Shown: one piece after another, positions 51,856-60,370 of the stretch
Layout of the letters: the number at the start of each line of letters is the position of its first letter
Position numbering within the stretch: position 1 is the stretch's first letter
DNA from: JACKII01 sp963974445
GTDB taxonomy: Bacteria > Pseudomonadota > Alphaproteobacteria > Bin95
Direction of reading: 5' to 3'
NCBI GenBank assembly: GCA_963974445.1
Contig: CAXBDI010000002.1
Span: forward strand, 13,873 to 77,872
DNA length: 64,000 bases
Notes under the pieces: model-generated
What the model was told of the DNA's origin: nothing
Seen by the model: the letters and a program-made list of their open reading frames with translations, nothing else
The model's database searches: none
Position numbers and translations under genes: made by a program

Positions 51856-53201
51856 ACTGCCGGCTCCAGCCCGACGTCGGCCAATGCCTTCGCCTGCCGC
51901 TTTGCCAGTGCTGCCGTGTCGAAGTCCTCCACCAGGTCGTGGAACAGGCGGTGCCAGTTAATCTCCGCCTTCAGGTGCATAAAGACGCTGCCGAGGCCGA
52001 TGGCGGCGCGGTCCATCATGACGAACTCGCGCGGCGGGCGAACCCCGCCCAGCTTGCGCAGTTCGGTATGCACCTTTTCGGCGACCTGCGCACCGTAATG
52101 GCTGTTTTCGCTCTGCTGGATCTTTTGGACCTTGTCTTCCATCAGCGGTGAATAAACGAACTCCGCCCACAGGTTCAGCACCTGGATCAACTCCTTGGAC
52201 GGCTTTTCGAACCCCCAAGTTTCGTATGCGTGCACCGCCAACGCTTCGTTGTGATCGCGGATGGCCTTATAGAGGTCGATCACGCCCTCGACAAAGCTGG
52301 ATGGAAACACGCGGATACAGCCGAAATCCAGCAGGTTGATGCTGTTGTCTTGCCGCACCGTGTAGTTGCCGAGATGTGGGTCGCCATGGATGATGCCGTA
52401 ATTGTAGAACGGCACATACCAGGCGCGGAACATGTTGTAGGCAATCCGGTTGCGCTGTTCCGCCGGGCGTTGCGCCGCGTCCAGCAGCGGCACGCCGTCC
52501 AGCCAGGTCATGGTCAGCAAGCGGCCGGTGGAGAGGTCCTCAACCGGCTCCGGTATATGCACGCCGGGCTCATTCGCCAGCATGTTTGCGTAGAGGCGCA
52601 TCTGCTTCGCCTCGCGCTCGTAATCCAACTCCTCACGCAGGCGGGCGGAGACTTCCTCGAAGATGTTCTCAGTCTGGATCGCCTTGTCGAAGCGCGAGTA
52701 GAGCGAAAAGATCAGCTTCAGTTGGCTGAGATCGGCCTCGACCACGCTGGCCATATCTGGATATTGCAGCTTCACCGCCGCCTGCCGGCCATCGTGCAGG
52801 GTCGCCTTGTGCACCTGGCCGAGGGAGGCGGCGTGGGCGGCGTCCTGGCTGAAGTCGGCGAATCGCTCCTGCCAGCCGGCGCCCAATTGGCCGGTCATGC
52901 GGCGGCGCACGAACAGCCAATCCATCGGCGGCGCGTTCGCCTGAAGTTGGCGCAATTCTTCGGCGTATTCCTTGGGCAGGGCGTCGGGGATGGAGGCCAG
53001 GATCTGCGCCACTTTCATCAGCGGCCCCTTCAGGCCGCCCAGCGCCTTGCGCAGCGTCACCGCGTGCTTCTCCCGGTCCATTTTCAGGCCGAGATAGTGC
53101 TCCCCCGCGACCTTCGCCGCCAGCGAGCCGACCGTGCGCGACGTGCCGACATAGCGCCTCGCCCTTCGCCCGAAGCGGGAGGCCTCGTCGTCGGGGGTCA
53201 T
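51852..53201 (-). CDS. ABC1/AarF (UbiB-like) atypical kinase family protein
   Basis: From the Met at 53201 there are 449 residues. Motifs of the ABC1/UbiB family: KGPLMKVAQILASIPDALP (KxGQ-like helix), ASLGQVHKATLHDGRQAAVKLQYP (Ala-rich loop and Lys), HGDPHLGNYTVRQDN (catalytic loop) and INLLDFGCIRVF (DFG). UbiB members aid ubiquinone biosynthesis, and this one is a homologue rather than certain UbiB. The znuA gene follows with overlap. A longer upstream frame extends into a hairpin repeat and is rejected. Confidence 0.93.
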   Translation of the reverse strand: MTPDDEASRFGRRARRYVGTSRTVGSLAAKVAGEHYLGLKMDREKHAVTLRKALGGLKGPLMKVAQILASIPDALPKEYAEELRQLQANAPPMDWLFVRRRMTGQLGAGWQERFADFSQDAAHAASLGQVHKATLHDGRQAAVKLQYPDMASVVEADLSQLKLIFSLYSRFDKAIQTENIFEEVSARLREELDYEREAKQMRLYANMLANEPGVHIPEPVEDLSTGRLLTMTWLDGVPLLDAAQRPAEQRNRIAYNMFRAWYVPFYNYGIIHGDPHLGNYTVRQDNSINLLDFGCIRVFPSSFVEGVIDLYKAIRDHNEALAVHAYETWGFEKPSKELIQVLNLWAEFVYSPLMEDKVQKIQQSENSHYGAQVAEKVHTELRKLGGVRPPREFVMMDRAAIGLGSVFMHLKAEINWHRLFHDLVEDFDTAALAKRQAKALADVGLEPAV

Positions 53202-53217
53202 GGGCAAGCCCCTATCC

Positions 53218-53324
53218 TCCGTCCCGGGCTTGACCCGGGATCCATGCCAGAGCGCCAGCCTCACCGCCTCGCTTGGCACAAAGTCTCAGGCGTGGGCCCC
53301 GGGTCCAGCCCGGGGAGGAGGTGG
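53218..53324. repeat. dispersed hairpin repeat, family A, copy 3
   Basis: CCCGGGCTTGACCCGGGATCC, CATGCCAGAGCGCCAGCCTC, and after ~25 bases GTCTCAGGCGTGGGCCCCGG GTCCAGCCCGGGG form a long imperfect inverted repeat. It is nearly identical to copy 4 at 53632-53735. Together the two copies flank the GIY-YIG pseudogene. Confidence 0.85.
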
Positions 53325-53336
53325 TGGGTGGAAAGT

Positions 53337-53618
53337 TCATAGAAATTTTGCCAAATCCTCCCAATTCGGATTCGAGGCCTCTATTAACTCGATCTTCCAA
53401 GCTCTCCGCCATTTCTTTATCTGCCTTTCACGTTGTCGAGCATCGAACAGAGTCGCAAAATCCTCGGAATATACCAGTCGGGTAACGCCGTATTTGGCCG
53501 AAAATCCATCGACAACCTTTCCCTTATGCTCGCCAACTCGTCGCGCAAGGTCCGTTGTGGATCCCGTTTAAAGTGTGCCATTCTTTTGACTGGCTAAGAT
53601 GTACACATAGCCGGGCAC
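53337..53618 (-). pseudogene. GIY-YIG endonuclease family gene interrupted by one in-frame stop
   Basis: On the minus strand, GTG 53618-53616, with GGAGGGAAGGAAGGCGGC ahead of it, to the TGA at 53337 makes a 93-codon frame. It begins MPGYVYILASQKNGTL, then a TAA (53570-53568), then TGSTTDLARRVGEHKGKVVD, GFSAKYGVTRLVYSEDFATL, FDARQREKQIKKW-like (here RQIKKWRRAWKIELIEASNP) and NWEDLAKFL. This is a complete short GIY-YIG nuclease of the kind common in Alphaproteobacteria. The TAA falls exactly where the second Tyr of the GIY-YIG motif (LYxG) is expected, consistent with one TAC/TAT-to-TAA change. Everything else is in frame. It is either a recent pseudogene, a sequencing error, or read-through; a stop at the active-site Tyr argues for a dead gene. 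Confidence 0.85.
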
Positions 53619-53631
53619 GCCGCCTTCCTTC

Positions 53632-53735
53632 CCTCCCGGGCTTGACCCGGGATCCATGCCAGAGCGCCAGCCTCACTGCCTCGCTTGCCGCCAAAGCTCA
53701 GGCATGGGCCCCGGGTCCAGCCCGGGGAGGAGAAA
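53632..53735. repeat. dispersed hairpin repeat, family A, copy 4
   Basis: Begins CCTCCCGGGCTTGACCCGGG and continues ATCCATGCCAGAGCGCCAGC, closing with GCTCAGGCATGGGCCCCGGG and TCCAGCCCGGGGAGGAG. It repeats copy 3 (53218-53324) almost base for base in direct orientation, about 415 bp away. The right half folds back on the left half, so each copy is also a long hairpin. Confidence 0.88.
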
Positions 53736-53756
53736 GTTAAGTAAGATGCACAGGCA

Positions 53757-55556
53757 CTATGCAACATCCAACCCCTCCAACTCGTCGATCATGCCGGAGA
53801 TGATGTCGAGGCCCTGGTTCCAGAACGCCGGGTCGCTGGCGTCGAGGCCGAATGGCGCCAGCAACTCCTTGTGGCGGTAGCGGCCGCCGGAGGCGAGCAA
53901 AGTCAGGTATTTCTCCTGGAAGCCGTCGGGGTTGCGCTGAAACTCGGCGTAGAGGGCGTTCACCAGGCAATCGCCGAAGGCATAGGCGTAGACGTAGAAC
54001 GGCGAGTGGATGAAGTGGCCGATATAGGTCCAGTAGCCGCGGTACGTGTCGTCAAAGCGGACCGCCGGCCCGAGGCTTTCCGCCTGGATTTCCATCCAGT
54101 AGTCGCAGATCTGCTCCGCCGTCAGCTCGCCCTCGCGCCGGCCGGCGTGCACCTTCTCCTCGAAGCAATAGAAGGCGATCTGGCGGACGACGGTGTTCAG
54201 CATGTCCTCGACCTTGCCGGCCAGCAGGATGCGGCGCTTGGCGGGGTCTTTTTCAGCATCCAGCACACGGCGGAAGGTCAGCATCTCGCCAAACACCGAC
54301 GCGGTTTCGGCCAGCGTCAGCGGCGTCTGGCTGACCAGGTGGCCCTGCTTTTCGCCGGCCAACACCTGATGGCAGCCGTGGCCGAGCTCGTGCGCCAGGG
54401 TCATCATATCCCGCACGTTGCCCTGGTAGTTCAGCAGCAGATAGGGGTGAGCGCTGGGGACGCAGGGGTGGGCGAAGGCGCCGGGCGACTTGCCTGGGCG
54501 GGTCGGCACGTCGATCCAGGCGTTGTCGAAGAACTTCTGCCCCACCGCAGCCAGATCCGGCGAGAAGCCGCTATAGGCCGCCAGCACGGTCTCCCGCGCC
54601 TCGTCCCAACCGATGGTGCGGTCGTCGGCGTCGGGCAGCGGCGCGTTGCGGTCCCAATAGTCGAGCTTGTCGGACCCCATCCACTTCGCCTTCAGCGCGT
54701 AGTAGCGGTGCGACAGGCGCGGATAGCTGTCGCGCACCGCCGTGACCAACGCGTCGACCACCTCGTCCTCGACCTGGTTGGCCATGTTGCGGGCCGAGAC
54801 CGGGCGCGGGTATTTGCGCCAGCGGTCGTCGATCTCCTTGTCCTTCGCCAGAGTGTTGGTGATGCGCGCGAACAGGCCGAGGTTCTGGGTGAAGACCTCG
54901 CCCAGCGCCAGCGCCGCCGCCTTGCGCCTTGCCGGCGAAGCGTCGGTCAGCAGGTGCAGCGCCTGGGCGCTGGTCAACTCCTCGCCATCGACGGTAAAGC
55001 GCAAGCCGGCCATGGTCTCGTCGAACAGGCGGTTCCAGGCGGCGGAGCCGACCACGTGCTGCTCGTGCAGAAACCTCTCCAACTCGTCGGAGAGTTGGTG
55101 CGGGCGGTTGATCCGCACATTGCGCAGCCATGGCGCATAGTGCGCCATTGCCTTCGTAGCGAGCCATTTCTCGACAACCGCGTCGTCGATCTTGTTCAGT
55201 TCCAGGGTAAAGAACAGCAGGTGGCTGGAGATCGTCACCACTCGCTCCTGCGCGTCCTGATAGAAGGTGCTGACCTGTGGGTCGACCTGGTTCTCCGCAT
55301 GTTTCAGACCGGCGAAGCTCATGATCCGGCCAAAGCGTTCGCTCTGGTCCTCGTAGGCGCCGATCGCGTCGGCGACGCCTTGGGCGGACAGCGACGCGAG
55401 CTTGCCCTCGTACTTGGCGGCGAACGCTTTGGCCGCTGCGTCGGCGGCCTGGAAATCGTCCTGCAATTCCGGCGCATCCAGCCCAGAATAGAGGTCGGTC
55501 AGATCCCAGGCCGGCAAATCGGCGAGGACAGCGTCGGCAACGGAAGCGTCGGGCAT
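53757..55556 (-). CDS. pepF: M3 family oligoendopeptidase F
   Basis: PepF is a cytosolic zinc metallopeptidase that degrades 7-17-residue peptides. The 599-residue protein contains the zinc motif HELGHG (about 388-393, in MTLAHELGHGCHQVLAG), with the third ligand Glu in the downstream FGEMLTFRR-type block. It ends GQ-like SPFYVYAYAFGDCLVNALYA and FGLDASDPAFWNQGL. Its size and motif match the M3B (PepF/oligoendopeptidase F) subfamily. It is divergent from the acyl-CoA synthetase gene. Expressed singly. Confidence 0.96.
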   Translation of the reverse strand: MPDASVADAVLADLPAWDLTDLYSGLDAPELQDDFQAADAAAKAFAAKYEGKLASLSAQGVADAIGAYEDQSERFGRIMSFAGLKHAENQVDPQVSTFYQDAQERVVTISSHLLFFTLELNKIDDAVVEKWLATKAMAHYAPWLRNVRINRPHQLSDELERFLHEQHVVGSAAWNRLFDETMAGLRFTVDGEELTSAQALHLLTDASPARRKAAALALGEVFTQNLGLFARITNTLAKDKEIDDRWRKYPRPVSARNMANQVEDEVVDALVTAVRDSYPRLSHRYYALKAKWMGSDKLDYWDRNAPLPDADDRTIGWDEARETVLAAYSGFSPDLAAVGQKFFDNAWIDVPTRPGKSPGAFAHPCVPSAHPYLLLNYQGNVRDMMTLAHELGHGCHQVLAGEKQGHLVSQTPLTLAETASVFGEMLTFRRVLDAEKDPAKRRILLAGKVEDMLNTVVRQIAFYCFEEKVHAGRREGELTAEQICDYWMEIQAESLGPAVRFDDTYRGYWTYIGHFIHSPFYVYAYAFGDCLVNALYAEFQRNPDGFQEKYLTLLASGGRYRHKELLAPFGLDASDPAFWNQGLDIISGMIDELEGLDVA

Positions 55557-55642
55557 AGGCTTTACTCCACAAGGTACTCAGCCGATATAAGAGGGCGAAG
55601 GCGCGGGACCAACCCGCGCGAAAGTCACAGGGAGAGACGGCT

Positions 55643-57487
55643 TTGGCAGACGCCCTCGACAAGATCACCGACCCTGCGCGGCGGCGCGCGTTAGAGCCCT
55701 ATCTGGGCTGGTCGTCGCTGCCTGAAATGGCGTTCGAGAAGCTGGCGCACTATGGCGACAAGCCATTCCTGTGGAGCAAGTCAGGCGAAGACTACACCAG
55801 CCAGTCGTTCGCAGCGGTGGCCGGACTGATCGCCGACTGCGCACACGCTCTGGCCGACCTGGGACTGAAGCCGGGCGATAGGGTTGGCATTGTCGCGGAA
55901 AACCGCCCTGAATGGCTGGTGGCCGATATCGCGATTATGAGCGCCGGCGGCGTCACCGTGCCGGCCTACATCACCAACACGGCAGACGATCACGTCCATA
56001 TTCTGAGCGACAGCGGCACGCGCTTCGTCTTTGTCTCGACATCCGACCTGCTGGAGCGGGTGCTGCCTGCCGCCGCTCAGATCGATAGTGTCGAACGCCT
56101 GATCCTGATCGATGGCCCGCCACCCGCCAATACGACGAAACCGGTGCAAGCCTGGGCCGACCTGCTGGCCGCCGGCAAGGCTGCGCGTGCCGCCGCGCCG
56201 CCGGCACCGATGCACCGGGCCAGCCGAAGCGATCTCGCCTGCCTGATCTACACCTCCGGCACCGGCGGCGAGCCGAGGGGCGTGATGCTGAGCCACGGCG
56301 CGATCCTCTGCAACGCCATGGGCGCGTGCGATCTGCTCTACGAGTTGGACGACCGCTACCCGGAGGACGAGGTGTTCCTGTCGTTTCTGCCGCTCTCCCA
56401 CTCGTACGAGCACACCGCCGGCCAGTTCTTTCCGCTCTCGATTGGCGCGCAGATCTACTACGCGGAGAGCGTCGAGGCGCTGGCCCGCAACATGGCGGAG
56501 GCCAAGCCGACGATCATGACCGCCGTGCCGCGCCTCTATGAGACCTTGCACGGACGAGTCATCTCCGGCCTGCGCAGCCAGCCGGAACTGCGGCAGAAGC
56601 TGTTCTGGAAGACCGTGGAACTGGGCAAGAAGAACTACCTGACCGGCAAACTTTCGCTGGGCGAGCGCATCATGGATAGCGTCCTGACCAGGCTGGTGCG
56701 CAGCAAAGTGCGGGACCGGTTCGGCGGGCGGATCAAGGCACTGATCTCCGGCGGTGCGCCGTTGAACTATGAGATCGGCCTGTTCTTTACGGCGCTGGGG
56801 CTGCGACTGCTGCAAGGCTATGGCCAGACCGAGACCGCGCCGGTGATCTCCTGCAACCGCGCGCACAAGATCAAACTGGATACGGTTGGCCCCGCGATGC
56901 CGGGTGTAGAGGTAAAGATCGCCGAGGATGGGGAGATTTTGGTGCGCGGCGAGCTGACGATGCTGGGGTACTGGAACGACCCTGCCGCCACCGCCGATGC
57001 GCTGAAGGACGGGTGGGTGCACACCGGCGATGTTGGCGAGATCGATGCGGATGGCTTCATCAAGATCACCGACCGCAAGAAGGACATCATCGTGCTATCC
57101 GGCGGCGATACTCTCTCGCCGCAGCGGGTGGAGGGCTTTTTGCAACTGGAGCCGGAAATCGCGCAAGCCATGGTGGTCGGCGACAAGCAGCCCTACCTCG
57201 TCGCCCTGATCGTGCCGGACGCCGATGGCGCCCGCGACTGGGCGAAGTCGCTCAGCAAACCGACGGACCTGGCGAGTTTGGCCAGTGACAACGGGTTTCA
57301 CGACCACATCGAAGCGGTGGTCGACCGGGTCAACAAGCGCCTGAGCCAACCGGAACGGGTTCGCCGTTTCCGGCTGATCGCAGACCCCTTCACCACAGAT
57401 AACTCGATGCTGACGCCCAACATGAAGATCCGGCGGCACGTAATTGGCGCGACTTATTCCGACAAGTTGGCCGCACTGCGCGGCTAA
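55643..57487 (+). CDS. long-chain acyl-CoA synthetase (AMP-forming)
   Basis: The TTG at 55643, with GGGAGAGACGGCT ahead, begins MADALDKITDPARRRALEPY. The 614-residue adenylate-forming enzyme has the P-loop LACLIYTSGTGGEPRGVMLS (about 198-217), the core motif LRLLQGYGQTETAPVISCN (about 386-404), and GYWNDPAATADALKDGWVHTGDVGEID. The substrate lysine motif is near ITDRKKDIIVLSGGDTLSPQ. It is similar to FadD15/AAE-type long-chain enzymes that need a TTG start in some genomes. rpmE follows on the same strand. Confidence 0.94.
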   Translation: MADALDKITDPARRRALEPYLGWSSLPEMAFEKLAHYGDKPFLWSKSGEDYTSQSFAAVAGLIADCAHALADLGLKPGDRVGIVAENRPEWLVADIAIMSAGGVTVPAYITNTADDHVHILSDSGTRFVFVSTSDLLERVLPAAAQIDSVERLILIDGPPPANTTKPVQAWADLLAAGKAARAAAPPAPMHRASRSDLACLIYTSGTGGEPRGVMLSHGAILCNAMGACDLLYELDDRYPEDEVFLSFLPLSHSYEHTAGQFFPLSIGAQIYYAESVEALARNMAEAKPTIMTAVPRLYETLHGRVISGLRSQPELRQKLFWKTVELGKKNYLTGKLSLGERIMDSVLTRLVRSKVRDRFGGRIKALISGGAPLNYEIGLFFTALGLRLLQGYGQTETAPVISCNRAHKIKLDTVGPAMPGVEVKIAEDGEILVRGELTMLGYWNDPAATADALKDGWVHTGDVGEIDADGFIKITDRKKDIIVLSGGDTLSPQRVEGFLQLEPEIAQAMVVGDKQPYLVALIVPDADGARDWAKSLSKPTDLASLASDNGFHDHIEAVVDRVNKRLSQPERVRRFRLIADPFTTDNSMLTPNMKIRRHVIGATYSDKLAALRG

Positions 57488-57544
57488 TGCCTTGCACAGC
57501 AGCGCCGGCCCGATTATACGAGCGTTTTGTTAGCGAGGGACCCG

Positions 57545-57772
57545 ATGAAAGCCGATATTCACCCGGAATACCACGAGATCACCGTCATCATGACCGACGG
57601 CACCGAGTTCAAGACCCGCTCCACCTATGGCAAAGAGGGCGACACGCTGCGCTTGGACGTCGATCCGCTGGTGCATCCGGCCTGGACCGGCGGCAATCAG
57701 CGGCTGTTGGATACCGGCGGCCAGATCGCCCGCTTCAACAAGCGCTTTCAGGCGTTTGGGCTGAAACGCTAG
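57545..57772 (+). CDS. rpmE: 50S ribosomal protein bL31
   Basis: The 75-residue protein starts MKADIHPEYHEITVIMTDGT and ends GGQIARFNKRFQAFGLKR, as in bL31. It lacks all four zinc-binding cysteines, so it is the zinc-independent (C-minus) type, which in many bacteria backs up or replaces the C-plus type. No second rpmE in the window. ATG at 57545 follows AGCGAGGGACCCG; 40 bp after the acyl-CoA synthetase end. Confidence 0.95.
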   Translation: MKADIHPEYHEITVIMTDGTEFKTRSTYGKEGDTLRLDVDPLVHPAWTGGNQRLLDTGGQIARFNKRFQAFGLKR

Positions 57773-57812
57773 CAACGCGCCGCGATGCGGCCTTGATCAG
57801 GGCCTAGGGACC

Positions 57813-58715
57813 GTGGCCGCACCAGATCCTCCTGCCGCTTCCGGCGGAAGCCCCGCGCCGCCGCCATACAAGCTGGTGTGGCCGGCCGAATGGCGGGTGC
57901 CCTGCGTGCTGTCGGTTCCGCATAGCGGTGCCGCCATACCAGAAGACGCACGGGATGCCATCAATCCGGATGCCGACATCGGCATGCTGGAGGACCCGCA
58001 TCTGGACAGTCTGTCGGCCCGGCTGCAGGACCTCGGTCTGCCGGTGCTGACCAACCGCTGGTCGCGCGCCTATTGCGACACCAATCGGGCCGCAACCGAG
58101 TGGGATGCCGGCATGTTCCGTGAGGCGGTGCCGCCGCGGCTGGTCAGCGACTCCGGGCGGGTAAGAGCCGGGCTTGGCACGTTTCCCCGGTTTTTGCCTC
58201 CGAAGCAAACCGTCAACCGCCGTCGCCTCACCTTGGCGGAGGGCGAGGCGCGTTGGCTGAACGGCCACAGACCCTACCACCGGGCGCTGTCGCACCTGCT
58301 ATTGGCGGGCCGGGCGCGGTTCGGATACGTGGTGCTGCTCGACCTGCACTCCATGCCCCAATTGCCGGGGGAGCGCCTGCCGGATCTGGTGCTGGGCGAT
58401 GGTTTCGGGCGGGCCTGCGCCAACGCTCTGCCGCAAGCCGCAAGCCGCGCTGCGCAGGCGACCGGGCTGAGCGTCGCCCGCAACTATCCCTATGCCGGCG
58501 GCTTCATCACCCAACATTACGGCCGGCCGGCGGTTGGACTGCACGCGCTGCAATTGGAGTTTGCCAGACCGCTGTATATGGACGAGAAATCACGGGCGCT
58601 GCTGCCGCAAAGTCATCTGGTCACCGATACGATGATCGCCATCGTCCGGCAGATTGAAACGCTGGCACCCGCCCTGCTCAGGCCAACGCCGAGTGCGATG
58701 GCCGGCGAGGACTAG
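57813..58715 (+). CDS. N-formylglutamate amidohydrolase family protein
   Basis: The 300-residue protein (GTG start at 57813) matches the FGase family: VLSVPHSGAAIPEDARDAI (His in the zinc/metal motif), SRAYCDTNRAATEWDAGMF, LGTFPRFLPPKQTVNRRRLT and VVLLDLHSMPQLPGE. The latter two hold the Asp/His ligands. FGase frees formate from N-formylglutamate at the end of histidine degradation (HutG-type), but homologues in Alphaproteobacteria away from hut genes may have other substrates. It follows rpmE with 40 bp. Confidence 0.9.
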   Translation: MAAPDPPAASGGSPAPPPYKLVWPAEWRVPCVLSVPHSGAAIPEDARDAINPDADIGMLEDPHLDSLSARLQDLGLPVLTNRWSRAYCDTNRAATEWDAGMFREAVPPRLVSDSGRVRAGLGTFPRFLPPKQTVNRRRLTLAEGEARWLNGHRPYHRALSHLLLAGRARFGYVVLLDLHSMPQLPGERLPDLVLGDGFGRACANALPQAASRAAQATGLSVARNYPYAGGFITQHYGRPAVGLHALQLEFARPLYMDEKSRALLPQSHLVTDTMIAIVRQIETLAPALLRPTPSAMAGED

Positions 58716-58754
58716 CGCATTTCACCGCTGGATCGGATCGGGCGTGGCTTCCGC

Positions 58755-59189
58755 TCAAGGCTGAATATCGTCGTCGCTGGCTGCGTCGGCCTCACCCTGC
58801 AAATCGGCGGGCGATACGGCTTGCGGCAGAGAGCGGGCGCCGCTCTGGCGCAACACCGCCTCCATCTCGATAGCTTTGAGAGCGGCTGCGCATTGACGCT
58901 GCCGGATGGCGTGGCTGTAGACCGTCTCCACCTTGCTCAACATGCGGTCGAGGGCGGCCTGCTGTAGGTGGCGCTGATCGGCGACAATGCGGTCGACCTC
59001 CTGCCGGACTTTGGCCTGATTCAGCAAGCGGGACGCCTGTTGTGTTGCGGCGTTGGCGGAATATCCTGCCTGCCGCGCCGCCTCCGCCCCCGAAGCGCCG
59101 GCAGCAATCCGGGCGCAGAACAGGCGCTGCCTCGGTGTTAACAAACCTTCGCATAGCACAACCGAGTGGTGGACGGCGAGCGTGGACAT
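58755..59189 (-). CDS. terminase small subunit-like HTH protein (orphan)
   Basis: The 144-residue protein has the Terminase_2 type N-terminal motif LTPRQRLFCARIAAGASGAE, then AARQAGYSANAATQQASRLL, followed by a helical RRH-like part (VRQEVDRIVADQ...) and an acidic tail (SDDDIQP). In phages this subunit binds the cos/pac site and recruits the ATPase/nuclease subunit. There is no large terminase, portal or capsid gene nearby, so it is an orphan or domesticated DNA-binding protein. RBS GAGGAG precedes the ATG by 9 bases. A perfect consensus promoter drives it (separate entry). Confidence 0.8.
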   Translation of the reverse strand: MSTLAVHHSVVLCEGLLTPRQRLFCARIAAGASGAEAARQAGYSANAATQQASRLLNQAKVRQEVDRIVADQRHLQQAALDRMLSKVETVYSHAIRQRQCAAALKAIEMEAVLRQSGARSLPQAVSPADLQGEADAASDDDIQP

Positions 59190-59221
59190 GGGTAGAGGCT
59201 CCTCAGCACAATCGGGCCAAA

Positions 59222-59250
59222 ATTATACTGCCTGTGTTCGAATTTGTCAA
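59222..59250 (-). promoter_or_regulatory. consensus sigma-70 promoter for the terminase-like gene
   Basis: On the minus strand: TTGACA (59250-59245), 17-base spacer, TATAAT (59227-59222). Both hexamers match the E. coli sigma-70 consensus exactly and the spacing is the ideal 17. The predicted start of transcription is around 59215, giving a ~25-base leader to the ATG at 59189. Exact consensus promoters are uncommon in GC-rich alphaproteobacterial chromosomes and often mark foreign or strongly expressed genes. Confidence 0.85.
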
Positions 59251-59300
59251 GATTATATTCCTGTAATGAAAGCACCAAGCAGCGCTGTAGCGAGGACGGC

Positions 59301-59474
59301 CTCGGTTACTGGCATGGTGGTGGCGCCAATGCCGCCGCCATGCTGGGTCTGGCCGAGTTGGTCGGAGAGGGCCGCCGCGTTCTGGTGCCCGACTTAGCCG
59401 GGTATGGCGAGACGTCAGCCGCCAATCCCTCCGCCTCGCCGCTTGATGCACGCCTTGCGGCCCTACTTGAGGTG
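59301..59474 (+). pseudogene. alpha/beta-hydrolase fragment
   Basis: In frame 3 the reading LGYWHGGGANAAAMLGLAEL, VGEGRRVLVPDLAGYGETSA, then ANPSASPLDARLAALLE resembles residues ~20-80 of alpha/beta hydrolases: HGGG oxyanion hole, then the strand and GYGxS-like turn. There is no upstream start and the homology stops near 59474, just before the mazG 3' end. No nucleophile Ser, Asp or His is left. Most likely a truncated, dead copy. Confidence 0.45.
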
Positions 59475-59492
59475 AAGGGTGGGCTGGTGAGG

Positions 59493-60299
59493 TCAGGAAA
59501 TTGTGCCGCTGGTATCGTTCTTGGCCGCGATCCAACGCTGCTGCAATCTATCCATCCCCTCATGGGAAAGGCTGGAGTTCTCCACCGTGGCCGCCGCTTC
59601 CATCGCTTTGAATCGGCCTGTGAACTTGAGGTTGGCGAGGCGCAGGGCTTCCTCGGCATCGCAGCCGGCCTTGCGCGCCAGTTGGGCGGCGGCGAACAGC
59701 AGGTCGCCGATTTCCTCGGCTACCGCGTCGGGTGAGCCGTCGGCCAGCGCCTCCTCGATCTCCAGCATTTCCTCACGCAGTTTCGCCAGGACCCCCTCGG
59801 TGTCCGGCCAGTCGAAGCCGACCCCCGCCGCCCGCTTGCCCAGCTTTCCCGCCCGCATCAGCGCTGGGAGGGCGAGCGGCACGTCGTCGAGGACGCTGGC
59901 TGGCCGTCCCTGCGCCGCTGCCTTCGCCGCACGCTCTGCGGCTTTTTGCTGTTCCCAGGCGTCGGTCTGGGCCGCCGCGGTCCGTACCTCGGCGGAGGCG
60001 AACACGTGCGGGTGGCGGGCGATCATCTTGTCGTTGATGGCGCGAGCCACGTCCTGGAACGCGAACACCCCCTGCTCCGCCGCCATCTGGGCGTGGTAGA
60101 CCACTTGCAGCAGCAGATCGCCCAACTCGCCGCGCAGATCGTCCAGGTCGCCGCGGTCGATGGCGTCGGCGACCTCGTAGGCTTCCTCGATGGTGTAGGG
60201 CTTGATGGTCGCGAAGTCCTGCTCCAGGTCCCAGGGGCAGCCGCCATCCGGGTTGCGCAATTGCGCCATGGTGGCGAGCAGGTCGTCGATAGCGGCCAT
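59493..60299 (-). CDS. mazG: nucleoside triphosphate pyrophosphohydrolase
   Basis: MazG hydrolyses NTPs to NMP and PPi, cleaning nucleotide pools. From the Met at 60299 there are 268 residues, a full two-domain MazG. The first domain has CPWDLEQDFATIKPYTIEEA (E-x-x-E) and LRGELGDLLLQVVYHAQMA; the second has LREEMLEIEEALA and AVAEEIGDLLFAAAQLARK. A longer frame upstream to 60533 overlaps the Rieske gene on the other strand and is not supported. Confidence 0.95.
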   Translation of the reverse strand: MAAIDDLLATMAQLRNPDGGCPWDLEQDFATIKPYTIEEAYEVADAIDRGDLDDLRGELGDLLLQVVYHAQMAAEQGVFAFQDVARAINDKMIARHPHVFASAEVRTAAAQTDAWEQQKAAERAAKAAAQGRPASVLDDVPLALPALMRAGKLGKRAAGVGFDWPDTEGVLAKLREEMLEIEEALADGSPDAVAEEIGDLLFAAAQLARKAGCDAEEALRLANLKFTGRFKAMEAAATVENSSLSHEGMDRLQQRWIAAKNDTSGTIS

Positions 60300-60370
60300 G
60301 GGGCGGTCTCTCTCGGCTGGGCAGGGACGGTGGGGAACGCTAGGATAGCGCCAGTGAGGAGCCTCTGCCC

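Noticed and set aside
53218..53735. CRISPR-like array from repeated units
   Set aside because: Only two near-identical units about 415 bp apart, each a hairpin, with no regular short spacers.
53871..55694. 607-codon plus-strand frame opposite pepF
   Set aside because: Shadow of pepF, which carries HELGH and other M3 family blocks.
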